Positions 1 to 8,493 are shown, numbered from the stretch's first letter. The stretch is DNA of 42,524 nucleotides from Chlamydia trachomatis (GCA_945898205.1 CAMDHO010000015.1:1-42524), one strand, 5' to 3'. Notes: a model not told the origin generated them from the letters alone. A program made the numbers and translations.

Positions 1-63
1 AACTTATGTCTTGGAAAAACAAGCTATTTACATATTAAATGAATTGGATGTGGAAAGATCTTT

Positions 64-840
64 CTAAAACTTCTCATAGAGCAAGATGAATAATCTTTTT
101 TTTAATCCTTGTTTCTCCAGGGAAAGCGAAGTCACCCACAAGTGCTGGCAAGCTAGGGTTAAATTACTGATTCGATTGCTTCCACCTTTTGATCTTGGTA
201 GGATGTGTTCGATTTCTAACGGAACGTCCTCTGCATTGCAATAGGCACATTTTCTATTCCATTTTTCAAGGAGATATTCTCTCACCTCATACCCTTGTAA
301 TTGACCTTGTTGATATTCAATATCACTGATTTCAGGATTTTGCATTTTTTGCATATCAAACTTCACGAGTTCCATCGAGATAGCAGTAATGGGTAAAAGC
401 TTTTGCAATTTACTTACTAGGCTCATAATAGTATCTACACGATGTTGCAATGAAGGGGCTAACCATCCCTCTAGTCTCGTTCGATTATCAAACCTTGCGC
501 TGCGATAACGAAGATTGTTTCGTCTGCGACGGCGCATCTGTCTTCGAGAGGTTAAGTTTGCGCTAATGGATCGTCCTCGATGGTTGATTTGGAATAGATT
601 TAATAGGTGTTGTTTGCTTCTTATTTCTTCTCTGACTAGAGCCACACCCGTGCTTTTACTGCCAGGATCAAGTTTTATTCGAACAGTCTGAGTCTGCCCC
701 TGAATGAGGTCTTTTAGTCTAATGGTAAACGGGTAGATTTTAACAACAACAGCGCGTCCGCGCTGAAGTAATAATTTTGCCCGTTTTTCTGATGTTGGCA
801 TCAGTGGTTTTTTGCGTTTGTCTAAAACAAATACGGCCAT
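64..840 (-). pseudogene. iscB: Truncated IscB RNA-guided endonuclease
   Basis: The 258-residue product matches the N-terminal half of IscB, the transposon-encoded ancestor of Cas9 that cuts DNA with an omega-RNA guide. Visible in order: the PLMP motif (residues 12-15), RuvC-I with Asp58 in KLDPGSKSTG, an arginine-rich bridge helix (about 99-113), RuvC-II with Glu157 in SMELVKFDMQ, then the start of the HNH domain (CAYC 198-201, His212 in IEHILPRSKGG, Asn226). Similarity stops at Cys231: the second zinc CxxC pair is incomplete, and the rest of HNH, RuvC-III and the C-terminal PAM-side domain are absent. IscB proteins are usually about 400-500 residues. The last 27 residues look like out-of-family read-through, so a deletion or rearrangement is more likely than a simple frameshift. 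Start ATG at 840 directly follows the omega-RNA region. Nuclease activity is unlikely; the identification itself is secure. Confidence 0.9.
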
Positions 841-1134
841 ATACTTTTACTTTCCTTAAAAAATTACCCTTACGGGTCTAGTTACGCTGCAGTTTCCTGC
901 AATCTCCCTTCGACAATGCTTATAAGCGGCTCCTACCCTTAAAAGGTAGCGAAAGAAACCGTCGTGGCTTTACCTTTCCACAACTTGATCTCCTCCTTCT
1001 AGGGCTTGGAACTAAGGAAGCATTCCAAGGTAGGTCTAAGGGACCTCTTATAAGCGTAGCATAGAGCGGGTCTATGCTTAGTCTGGTCAACTTGGCTTTT
1101 TCAAGCCCCGTCCTTCAGGTCGGGGGTAGTTGAC
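841..1134 (-). ncRNA. IscB omega RNA (guide scaffold)
   Basis: The 294 bases just upstream of iscB, on the same strand, are dense in hairpins, as expected for an IscB omega RNA. Arms (plus coordinates): 1086-1092 with 1128-1134 (GTCAACT/AGTTGAC) enclosing a C/G-rich hairpin at 1106-1125; 1059-1064 with 1072-1077; 1033-1036 with 1042-1045; 1006-1011 with 1023-1028; 964-967 with 978-981; 933-937 with 945-949; 888-892 with 897-901; 866-869 with 874-877. The 5'-most stem starting at 1134 probably marks both the RNA scaffold start and the transposon left end. In IscB systems the guide lies immediately 5' of this stem. Boundaries and folding are by eye. Unlike the protein, this region shows no sign of decay. 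Confidence 0.75.
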
Positions 1135-1800
1135 CTCGTAAAATAAGTTACTTAAGGGTATTGGAATAATTATCAAAGTGCAACAGAATTTGAGCTATTG
1201 AAATATGGTTGTTGATCATTCCAACAGCTAGCATGTCAGGATCTGTAGCGTGTATTTTCGATGAATTAATAAAAAATATGGGTTATAAATTCTTTTTATT
1301 GGATTTATGTTCTATTATTTTTCAGTAAAACCTGTGTGGTATCCTGTTTATTGTTTACCGCATTACATAACATTGGAGTGGGGATATTTAAGAAAGTACC
1401 TAAGCTGAGTTGTCAATTTCTGAAAATTAAAAATTTTAATTACAAAAGCTGATTCTTCTCCAAATGTAAAGCTTCAAAAAAAACTATGTGATTGGTTTAA
1501 TGTCTTTTAATCACGTAGGTAATTGACGAATTAAGTGTTGTGCTCTGATAACTTAGGTTTGTCGACAAAAAAACTCTTAAAAGAAAAAATACCAAATAAC
1601 AAGAGGGTGTTTTTATGAAAGTCCTAGAGTTCATATAAATATTAAAAAACAGAGAGTCTCTTGCTCTAGAAAAAATTAATGCTAGAGAGTGTAGAGCTTG
1701 GATAGTAAATGGGTTGATTTTATGGGAAAGGAGTGATACTCTTATTTCAATTAATCTTTTATTTGATTTCAATTTGTAAATTTTTACTTGAGAGGGTACG
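1135..1800. other. Gene-poor stretch with no convincing gene
   Basis: These 666 AT-rich bases lie between the IscB relic and leucine dehydrogenase. Positions 1135-1150 would be the IscB guide segment. An open stretch at 1156-1215 on the plus strand (about 19 codons ending in TGA) looks protein-like in composition, but a stop codon directly precedes it; it may be the tail of a gene cut by the element. A 91-codon minus-strand frame at 1497-1772 has no ribosome binding site or recognisable family. Nothing else is supported. The leader of the downstream gene carries a GAGAGG ribosome binding site just before 1801. Confidence 0.5.
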
Positions 1801-2910
1801 GTGGAAACATTATTTCAAGAAGACTGCCTAACGATGGAAGAGATTCTAGTCGATGGATATGAAAAAGTATACAAAGTAGAAGATCCTACAGTGGGACTTA
1901 AGGCGATTATTTGTCTCCACGATCTTACAATGGGCCCATGTCTTGGGGGAACTCGAATCTATCCTTATTTAAATTTTGAGTCAGCTTTAACGGATGTAAA
2001 AAGACTCTCTAAAGGAATGACATACAAGTCCGCCGTGACAGGTTGTTCCTTAGGTGGGGGAAAGAGTGTTATCATTGCAGATCCTCAGACTGAAAAAACT
2101 CCAGAACTTTTAAAGTCTTTTGGACGAGCTTTAGATCGTTTAGAAGGTCTTTATATTGCAGCTGAAGATGTGGGTTGTTCGACTGATGATATAGAAATGA
2201 TGGCAAGTGTTACTAAATATGTCGTAGGACTTGTTCATGACAAAAGTAGCGGCAATCCTTCTTATTTTACAGCTTGGGGAGTATATAAAGGCATTCAGGC
2301 TTCTTTAGAAAAAATCTATGGGTCTAACTCTGTAAAAGACCGAGTGATTGCTATTCAAGGAGTCGGAAGTGTTGGATCTATTTTGGCGGGACTTCTCTTT
2401 TGGAATGGCGCCAAGCTTATCCTCTCTGATGTAAATGAAGATAAAGCACGTAAAATAGCCAAGCAATACGGGGCTACATACCTAGATTCAAAAGAGATAT
2501 TAACAGTAGATTGTGATGTGTATTCTCCTTGTGCTTTAGGTGGAATTATAAATGAAGAAACAATCCCAGGGTTTCGTTGTAAAATCATTGCTGGAGCAGC
2601 AAATAATCAGTTGTTGTCTGATTCAGATGGGGATGCTCTTACAAAAAGAGGCGTTTTATATGCGCCTGATTTTGTAATCAATGCAGGGGGACTTATCAAT
2701 GTTGCTGAAGAGCTTTATCTAGAAGGGTATGATCCTGTTTCTTCACGCAATAAAGTGGATTCTTTATATGACCTGCTGTTAACGATATTTGATTCAGCGG
2801 AGAAGTCTGGTCTTTCAACTCATCAGACAGCGGTTAATTTAGGGGACTATCGATTAAAGAATAAAATCGGTTGTAGAGTAGAAGCTCCTTGTTTTCATCA
2901 TTTTACATAA
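1801..2910 (+). CDS. ldh: Leucine dehydrogenase (Glu/Leu/Phe/Val family)
   Basis: A 369-residue NAD-dependent amino acid dehydrogenase that would oxidatively deaminate branched-chain amino acids to 2-oxo acids. The N-terminal catalytic domain has the GGTRIYPY segment, the substrate lysine region KGMTYKSAVTG and the catalytic lysine in GGGKSVII. The Rossmann domain begins at AIQGVGSVGS, followed by the acidic SDVNED segment, and NAGGLINVAEE is the conserved late motif. Length is normal for the family. Start is GTG at 1801, behind GAGAGG about 7 bases upstream. The gene ends eight bases before the argS ATG at 2919. Leucine rather than valine or phenylalanine preference is inferred from overall resemblance. 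Confidence 0.9.
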   Translation: METLFQEDCLTMEEILVDGYEKVYKVEDPTVGLKAIICLHDLTMGPCLGGTRIYPYLNFESALTDVKRLSKGMTYKSAVTGCSLGGGKSVIIADPQTEKTPELLKSFGRALDRLEGLYIAAEDVGCSTDDIEMMASVTKYVVGLVHDKSSGNPSYFTAWGVYKGIQASLEKIYGSNSVKDRVIAIQGVGSVGSILAGLLFWNGAKLILSDVNEDKARKIAKQYGATYLDSKEILTVDCDVYSPCALGGIINEETIPGFRCKIIAGAANNQLLSDSDGDALTKRGVLYAPDFVINAGGLINVAEELYLEGYDPVSSRNKVDSLYDLLLTIFDSAEKSGLSTHQTAVNLGDYRLKNKIGCRVEAPCFHHFT

Positions 2911-2918
2911 GAGATTTT

Positions 2919-4673
2919 ATGGAAGCGTCTTTTCAGTCTTTACTTATAGAAAAAACGGACTTTGCTATCTCCTCTTGCTACCCTGATTGGAACGGGGGGG
3001 GGGCAGAAATTGTCCAAAGTTCTCAAGAGATCTTTGGTCATTATCAATGCAATTCCTGTTTGAAGATTGGAAAGACACTTAAAATAAATCCTCGTGATGT
3101 GGCAACATCATTAAAAAATTTCCTTATGGAAGATCCCTCCTCAAAGTCTCTTTTTTCTCAAATTGAGATTGCGGGTCCTGGATTTATGAATATGACTCTA
3201 TCTACTGCTTCTATTGAAACGCGAGTTAATACAGTTTTAAAAGATGAGTTTTTAGGAGTTTCAAGACCGGATCGTAGACAAAAAATAATTGTAGAATTTT
3301 CATCTCCAAATGTTGCAAAAGAATTGCACGTGGGGCATTTGCGATCGACGATTATAGGGGATTCTATTGCCCGTATTTTTGAGTTTTTAGGCCACGATGT
3401 TCTTCGATTGAATCATATCGGAGATTGGGGAACTCAATTTGGCATGCTTATTTGTTTTTTAAAAGACCACCATTCAGAGGTCCTATCGGGTTCTGTAGTC
3501 ACGGATTTAACTTCTTTAATGGATTGGTATAAAGCATCGAAGAAGAAGTTTGATGAAGATGCGGATTTTAAGAAAAGGGCGCAACTTGAAGTTGTTAGAT
3601 TACAGTCAGAAGACAAAGAGTCTCTTGCGGCGTGGGGAATGATTTGTGAGATTTCTCGTAAAGCATTTCAATCTATTTATGATTTAATGGACGTAAAAAT
3701 AGAGGAAAGAGGGGAGTCGTTTTATAACTCTTATTTAGCCGAACTAGTAGCAGATCTTGAAAAGAAGGGCCTTGTTACCGTTTCAGACGGAGCTAAATGC
3801 GTTTTTTTAGAAGGGATTATAGGTAGAGATGGAGAGCCTCTTCCTATGATTATTCAAAAATCTGATGGGGGATTTAACTATGAAACAACCGACATGGCGG
3901 CATTAAAGCATCGCATAGACGTGGAAAAAGCAGACCGTATTATTATTTTAACAGATGCGGGACAGTCCTTACACTTCCAAATGGTTTTTCAGGCTGCTTT
4001 AAAAGCCGGGTATTATGATGCTTCTAAGGTTCGTTTAGATCATGTGACCTTTGGCGTTGTTTTAGGACCAGATGGGAAAAAATTTAAAACACGCTCTGGG
4101 GAAACTGAGAAGTTAATCGACCTTTTATTAGAAGCTGTTTCCCAAGCAAAAGTTATTGTAGATGAAAGATTACCGGAAGAGTCTAAATCAGAAAAAGATC
4201 TAATTGCTAAAGCTTTAGGAATTGGCTCTGTAAAATATGCTGACCTATCGGGAAATCGTGTTAAAGATTATGTGTTTAGCTATGATAGGATGTTAAAATT
4301 TGAAGGGAATACGGCTTCATTCCTGTTGTATGCCTTTGTTCGTATTCAAGGGATTAAGAGAAAGGGTCATTGGGATATTTCCAATTTATTAAATCAATCC
4401 TCGATTACTCTTTTACACCCATCTGAGATATTACTAGCTCTTCATCTTTGTCAATTACCAGAAACTTTAGAAAGTATTGCTAAAGATCTCTTTCCTAATC
4501 GTCTTTCTGATTATTTATATGTGCTTTCTGAAAAGTTTAATGCTTTTTATCGAGATTGTCGGGTTGAAGGGACTTTAGAAGAAAAAAGTCGTATCCTTCT
4601 TTGTGAGGCAGTGGCTCGTATTTTACAGAAAGGGCTCGAACTTTTAGGTCTTCATACCGTTTCTCGTATGTAA
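2919..4673 (+). CDS. argS: Arginyl-tRNA synthetase
   Basis: Class I aminoacyl-tRNA synthetase that charges tRNA-Arg in the cytosol. It has the N-terminal tRNA-recognition domain (HYQCNSCLKIGKTL), the HIGH-type motif HVGH in NVAKELHVGHLRS, the GDWGTQFG segment, a KMSKS-equivalent region GPDGKKFKTRSG and a C-terminal DALR anticodon-binding domain ending in LLGLHTVSRM. I chose ATG at 2919 (584 residues) because AAGAG lies five bases upstream; a TTG at 2889 would overlap the preceding gene and adds residues of no family character. Odd feature: ten consecutive G at 2994-3003, near the start of the coding region, read as Asn-Gly-Gly-Gly-Ala; a slip of one base would abolish the enzyme. Confidence 0.95.
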   Translation: MEASFQSLLIEKTDFAISSCYPDWNGGGAEIVQSSQEIFGHYQCNSCLKIGKTLKINPRDVATSLKNFLMEDPSSKSLFSQIEIAGPGFMNMTLSTASIETRVNTVLKDEFLGVSRPDRRQKIIVEFSSPNVAKELHVGHLRSTIIGDSIARIFEFLGHDVLRLNHIGDWGTQFGMLICFLKDHHSEVLSGSVVTDLTSLMDWYKASKKKFDEDADFKKRAQLEVVRLQSEDKESLAAWGMICEISRKAFQSIYDLMDVKIEERGESFYNSYLAELVADLEKKGLVTVSDGAKCVFLEGIIGRDGEPLPMIIQKSDGGFNYETTDMAALKHRIDVEKADRIIILTDAGQSLHFQMVFQAALKAGYYDASKVRLDHVTFGVVLGPDGKKFKTRSGETEKLIDLLLEAVSQAKVIVDERLPEESKSEKDLIAKALGIGSVKYADLSGNRVKDYVFSYDRMLKFEGNTASFLLYAFVRIQGIKRKGHWDISNLLNQSSITLLHPSEILLALHLCQLPETLESIAKDLFPNRLSDYLYVLSEKFNAFYRDCRVEGTLEEKSRILLCEAVARILQKGLELLGLHTVSRM

Positions 4674-4749
4674 TATATGCTTTTCTCTTTGACAGTCAAT
4701 AAGTTATAATGCTATTTAGGTTTTGTATTGTTAAAAAAGCATGCGATAA

Positions 4750-5643
4750 GCGGCCGAAAATATTCACATGAAAAGAAAACAGCTAATAGAGTTGTATATG
4801 GCAATTGGGGCTATTGCAAAATATCTTATTAATTTGCCTTCCGGAAAATCGTAAGCGCAGATCATAAACGAACTTTGTTTTTCTCCTCAGGGTTTTTTGT
4901 TTTCTGAATTCTCAGAATTATATCATTCTCTTTTCGATGAAGCTCAGCATCATATTGCAATTGTCCGCGCTTTAGCAAAAAAAAGAAAAGGAATGCCTTT
5001 AAAAGAGTTGTTAAAAGTAACGAATCTATCTCAAGGAGGAAGAGTTTCGGAAATTATAGAAGAGCTTGAAGAGTTTGGATTTGTCATGCGAATGCCTTCA
5101 TTTGGCAAAGAAACTAAAGATCGTAAAATTCGATTAATGGATGAATATACATTTTTTTATCTTTCTTGGATCGAGGGGATTAGGTCAAATGTATTAAAAA
5201 TGTTAGCTGACTCTACTGCTAACTATTGGAATACAATTTATAAAACTCCCGCTTGGTATGAGTGGTCAGGTCACGCATTTGAAAATGTTTGTTTGAAGCA
5301 TATTAACAAAATTAAAGTTGCTTTGGGTATTAATGGAGTAGCTACGGAAGAGAGTCATTGGCATTACTTTCCAGGAGCTCATGAAAAAGGTGCTGAAATT
5401 GACCTTGTTATTGATCGTTCGGACGATTGTATTAACTTGTGTGAAATGAAATTTTGCAATAATGAATTTGTAATTTATTGTAATTATGCGGAGAAATTGG
5501 AGAGGAAAAAAGAGGTTTTTCAAGCCATTACAAAAACAAAAAAAACTATTTTCATTAGAATGATCACACCATTTGGAGTAATAAAAAATGAACATTATAT
5601 TGGACTTGTGGATGAGCAATTGACTATGGACAGTTTGTTTTAA
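4750..5643 (+). pseudogene. Remnant of AAA-type ATPase with DUF234 domain
   Basis: This is the C-terminal part of a widespread prokaryotic ATPase family (P-loop domain, winged helix, then DUF234 with a PD-(D/E)xK-like fold). Reading from 4750, the frame contains LYMAIGAIAKYL and NLPSGKS, meets an in-frame TAA at 4852-4854, then continues in the same frame with QIINELCFSPQGF and the 248-codon open frame from 4897. The winged-helix part (AIVRALAKKRKG) and the nuclease-like AEIDLVIDR...CEMKF segment are intact. The N-terminal Walker A/B ATPase domain is absent, and a stop at 4747-4749 closes the frame upstream. Re-initiation at TTG 4897 is possible but has no clear ribosome binding site. Best read as a decaying accessory gene. 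Confidence 0.8.
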
Positions 5644-5969
5644 TGGCAGACAGGCAACCCAAATTTGACTGGAAAACTCGATAAGGCTTTGTCTGTTATT
5701 ATTTTTCTCGTTTTTCTATTCAATTTTTTATCGGCACCCCACTCATTGCATAGGTTAACAAGTAACTTATTCAGGATAACCCAGAGGCCTTAAGTATTGT
5801 TTAATTTCCTATCCAATTTTTGCTAATTATTATAAATATCTCTGAAAAAGACTGTATTGGTTTTTTTAAGTTGTTAATTTTTATGCTGTTGTTAGATTTT
5901 TTTGCAAAAAAATATGAAGTAATTTACAGTGAGTTTAGAGTTGTAAAAATAAATTATTAAATAATTGGA
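5644..5969. other. Non-coding AT-rich stretch
   Basis: These 326 bases between the ATPase remnant and the small secreted gene are very AT-rich towards the right. I see no open frame of useful length, no strong terminator and no confident promoter. It presumably contains the promoter of the gene pair starting at 5970. Confidence 0.4.
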
Positions 5970-6281
5970 ATGAATATGAGAAAAATTCAGATGTGTCTTA
6001 CTGCGATAGTTGCTTTTTTAGGAAGTGTATCATCAGTTTCTTATGCAGGACAGTCTCCAGTTAACGAACTTCCTCCGGATCCTTTGACAGATATGACTTC
6101 AGATGAAGAAGTGTTTTCAGGCCAACTTAATGATCAAAACCAACAACAATTTGCTCAAATGACTTCTGCTCAAAGAAGAGAGGTAATGAGCATGGTAGGT
6201 TTATTTAATGATACGGGGGATGGTTTAAGCCCAGATGCTGCCTTAGATAAAGTTGTTTCTACATTGCAAGAGAAGGAGTGA
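5970..6281 (+). CDS. Small secreted protein, paralogue A
   Basis: A 103-residue protein with a signal peptide (basic MNMRKIQ, hydrophobic core, likely cleavage after VSYA). The mature part is short, acidic and glutamine-rich, with SDEEVFSGQLNDQNQQQF followed by MTSAQRREVMSMV. The pattern EExVFxxxLxDxNxxxF...S..R is repeated in the next gene, so the two are tandem paralogues. Its stop codon overlaps the ribosome binding site region of the neighbour, indicating a two-gene operon. The start may be ATG 5970 or ATG 5976; neither has a strong ribosome binding site. No enzymatic motif is visible. Possible roles are envelope or inclusion factor; I do not recognise the family. Confidence 0.7.
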   Translation: MNMRKIQMCLTAIVAFLGSVSSVSYAGQSPVNELPPDPLTDMTSDEEVFSGQLNDQNQQQFAQMTSAQRREVMSMVGLFNDTGDGLSPDAALDKVVSTLQEKE

Positions 6282-6286
6282 TTTAC

Positions 6287-6547
6287 ATGAAGTATCTCAT
6301 TTGTTTTTTACTTGTTAATTGTTGTGTAAATGGAAATTCTATAGAACCTACTGCTGTTTCAAAGGCTAGGATGTTTTCCCTATCTCCAGAAGAAATGGTG
6401 TTTGCTTCTAAATTATCAGATGAAAATCGTCATCGATTTTGTTACCTATTTTCTCCTAAAGAAAGGAGTTTATCTATGCATGCTAGCGATTCTTCTTTAC
6501 TCCCAGATCAAAATGTAGAATTGGTGTTTTCTGCAGCTACTTATTAA
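6287..6547 (+). CDS. Small secreted protein, paralogue B
   Basis: An 86-residue protein with a short signal peptide (MKYLICFLLVNCCVNGNS). ATG 6287 is preferred over GTG 6278 because AAGGAG (6273-6278) lies eight bases upstream. The mature region SPEEMVFASKLSDENRHRF followed by FSPKERSLSM lines up with paralogue A, but the C-terminal tail differs. Two neighbouring cysteines in the signal region (NCC) could also suggest a lipoprotein, although the lipobox is not convincing. It is translated from the same transcript as paralogue A. Function unknown. Confidence 0.65.
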   Translation: MKYLICFLLVNCCVNGNSIEPTAVSKARMFSLSPEEMVFASKLSDENRHRFCYLFSPKERSLSMHASDSSLLPDQNVELVFSAATY

Positions 6548-6563
6548 AATTAAAGCAACGTAG

Positions 6564-7424
6564 TTAAAAAAATGGAAGCGGTCCTAAAAATAAGTAGTGG
6601 AGGCTTCCCACAAGAAAATGACATATAATGCTTGTTTCAATAATTTTGGTTGCTTGATAGAGGATTGCGTAAGTAAGGCCGACAGCAAAGGTTGGTATTA
6701 AAAAAGAAAGATCCCCTACCCAAGATAAATGAAAAAGTAGATAGATTAAAGCTGTAATTGCCACGGTACAGATTTGAGATTTTAGCCCCCCTCCCAGCCA
6801 TCCAACAAGTTCTTTTTGTAAAAAACCTCTTAAAAGAGCTTCTTCTGGAATGATGTTAAAAAACAGATTGGCAATAGCCCAAGCAAAGAATGAAAGAGAG
6901 AAATGGAAATGCCAGAGAGAAGGGTATAACAGGAAAAAAAAAGTAGTTAAGAAACTGGTCGCTATAAAAGCGACTCCTATAGGAGTGATTAATATTTTTA
7001 ACGAAGTCTTAGAGATGTTTAATGTGGGGACTATCCATCCTAATAATGTAAGTCCGACAAAGGTTTTACTGTAGCTTAGGCAAAGAGGATAAGGTAAAAA
7101 TGTCTGATCAAGAAATCCTGGTAAGATATGAAAAAAAAGAGCCCCACCAAGCAAGAATAGTGTAGAGGCTAGAAGAAATCGAGAGAATCCTCGAAGTTCA
7201 AATTGAAGCCCCCAAATAAGTAAAATGAAAAAAGTTAAAGGAAGAAAGGCTATAGGAGCGAGTAGTCCTGAGGCAAAAGCTCCCAGAAAAGAAAGAAAGC
7301 CGAAAGATCCCCAGATCCAAAATGCTTTTTTGATCCAAATGCTTAAAAGAGCCATTAATAAGGAAAAAAAACTTAATATGTGGATGGGATGGTGATAGAA
7401 AATAGAAAAGCTGATAGCTTGCAT
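6564..7424 (-). CDS. CPBP family intramembrane metalloprotease
   Basis: A 286-residue, very hydrophobic protein with about eight membrane segments. Three hallmarks of the CPBP (CAAX protease and bacteriocin-processing) family are present: EEALLRGFLQ (motif 1, EExxxR), LLFHLSW (motif 2, FxxxH type) and the late ICHFLVGSLHYLF (motif 3). These glutamate and histidine residues form the intramembrane metal or general-base site in the family. The substrate cannot be deduced; bacterial members act on membrane peptides, sometimes in immunity or protein processing. It converges with the small secreted pair and diverges from the gene at 7511. Confidence 0.85.
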   Translation of the reverse strand: MQAISFSIFYHHPIHILSFFSLLMALLSIWIKKAFWIWGSFGFLSFLGAFASGLLAPIAFLPLTFFILLIWGLQFELRGFSRFLLASTLFLLGGALFFHILPGFLDQTFLPYPLCLSYSKTFVGLTLLGWIVPTLNISKTSLKILITPIGVAFIATSFLTTFFFLLYPSLWHFHFSLSFFAWAIANLFFNIIPEEALLRGFLQKELVGWLGGGLKSQICTVAITALIYLLFHLSWVGDLSFLIPTFAVGLTYAILYQATKIIETSIICHFLVGSLHYLFLGPLPFF

Positions 7425-7510
7425 GATGATATAATGTGAATTGATCTTAAATGCATATTTGATTAATTTCGTTTTTTTTCAAAGAAAAATGTAAGAAGTG
7501 GGGGCGGATT

Positions 7511-8257
7511 TTGATTCGTAAAAAAAATAAAGATATAGAGTGGTTAGAATTTGAGCAATTGCAAGGGATTTCTAGGTTGCAACATGCTATTTTTTTACGT
7601 CACGGAGGGGTTAGCTCGAAAGAGTTTGGAAGTCTTAATGCTGGGGGCTCTACAGGAGATAATCCTCTTTGTGTAGAGGAAAATAGAGCGCGTATAATTT
7701 CACTTTTCCCATCAGGTCATTTAATTTCAGCAAAACAAGTACATGGAATTCATCTGCAAGAAGTAGAGGCCTCATATTCTTCAGAAGAAGGTTGTGATGG
7801 CCTTATTACAAAAGAAAAATATAAGGCGCTTATGATTAAGCACGCAGATTGTCAATCGACTATTTTCTATGATCCTATAGAAAATATATTGGCTAATATT
7901 CACTGTGGGTGGAGAGGAAATGTACAAAATATTTACAAACGCACTATAGAGACTTTAAAGAAATTGGGATCCAAACCAGCTAATATTCTAGTCTGTATTT
8001 CTCCAAGCTTAGGACCTAATAAGTCAGAATTTATTAATTTTAAGGAGGAGTTTCCTTCTTATTTTCAAGACTTCCAGTGGAAGGAGAATTATTTTAATCT
8101 TTGGGAGGTCAGTCGAATGCAGTTAGTGGAATCAGGGGTTCTTCTTTCTCATATAGAATGTGCTGAAATTTGTACTTATGAAAATGAGCAAGACTATTTT
8201 TCTTACCGCAGAGATAAAGTCACGGGAAGAAATGCTTCCCTAGCAATGCTTTGTTAA
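7511..8257 (+). CDS. pgeF: PgeF/YfiH-type laccase-domain protein (peptidoglycan editing)
   Basis: A 248-residue protein of the DUF152/YfiH family, once called polyphenol oxidase or purine nucleoside phosphorylase-like. In Enterobacteria PgeF removes wrongly incorporated L-Ser from peptidoglycan precursors; other members act on purine nucleosides. The three metal-site residues are kept: His in AKQVHG, Cys in KHADCQS and His in IHCGWRG. The usual GPSIGPC segment reads SPSLGPNKSEF, so the cysteine there is replaced by asparagine. Start is TTG at 7511, the only start upstream of the conserved N-terminal region; the preceding G-rich stretch may serve as ribosome binding site. Substrate assignment is by family only. 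Confidence 0.85.
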   Translation: MIRKKNKDIEWLEFEQLQGISRLQHAIFLRHGGVSSKEFGSLNAGGSTGDNPLCVEENRARIISLFPSGHLISAKQVHGIHLQEVEASYSSEEGCDGLITKEKYKALMIKHADCQSTIFYDPIENILANIHCGWRGNVQNIYKRTIETLKKLGSKPANILVCISPSLGPNKSEFINFKEEFPSYFQDFQWKENYFNLWEVSRMQLVESGVLLSHIECAEICTYENEQDYFSYRRDKVTGRNASLAMLC

Positions 8258-8278
8258 ATAAAAGAGGTTTCTTAAAAG

Positions 8279-8392
8279 TTATTCATCTTCAAACTCTTTA
8301 ATGCCTTTAGGTATCCTAGTGCGAGATATGCCCGTTGCTTGATGAACAAGGTTTACTCCTCCTTTTCCTAAATTTTTAGCTTCTGTAGCGGC
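8279..8392 (-). pseudogene. C-terminal/N-terminal scrap of an ISAzo13-type transposase
   Basis: On the minus strand these bases read as 37 residues containing AATEAKNLGKGGV, NLVHQATGISRTRI and KGIKEFEDE, ending in TAA. This resembles the helix-turn-helix region near the start of ISAzo13-family transposases (the EAKxLGxGGVxxVxxATGxSRxTIxxGIxEL pattern). A stop codon sits directly upstream in frame at 8393-8395 and the rest of the transposase is absent. It is a dead insertion-sequence remnant between pgeF and the MFS gene. Confidence 0.6.
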
Positions 8393-8493
8393 CTAAAGTC
8401 GTCGACTTTTTTCATTTAGACAACGAGAGATTTTCTAATATTTAAATTGAATTGAAAGATAAATTCATTTTTCATGAAGGCTTTATATTTAAC

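Larger units (their letters stand above)
64..1134 (-). mobile_element. Partial IscB-type (IS200/IS605-like) element
   Basis: The broken iscB and its omega RNA together form the left part of a transposon of the IS200/IS605-like class that spreads IscB. The likely left end is the base of the first omega-RNA stem at 1134. No TnpA Y1 transposase is present, so the element would depend on one in trans. The right end cannot be placed: the protein similarity ends near position 148 and the remaining bases down to the window edge are not recognisable. It is probably an immobile relic. Confidence 0.55.

Noticed and set aside
1156-1215. Short plus-strand protein-like stretch next to the IscB element
   Set aside because: Only 19 codons with a stop immediately upstream; too short to assign even though it could be a truncated gene tail.
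1497-1772. 91-codon minus-strand open frame
   Set aside because: No ribosome binding site, low-complexity AT-rich translation and no recognisable family; likely chance.
2889-2918. Upstream TTG start for argS overlapping leucine dehydrogenase
   Set aside because: ATG 2919 has a well-placed ribosome binding site, and the added ten residues are not part of the family N-terminus.
4689-4710. TTGACA followed by TATAAT
   Set aside because: The two hexamers are only ten bases apart; sigma-70-type promoters need about 16-18.
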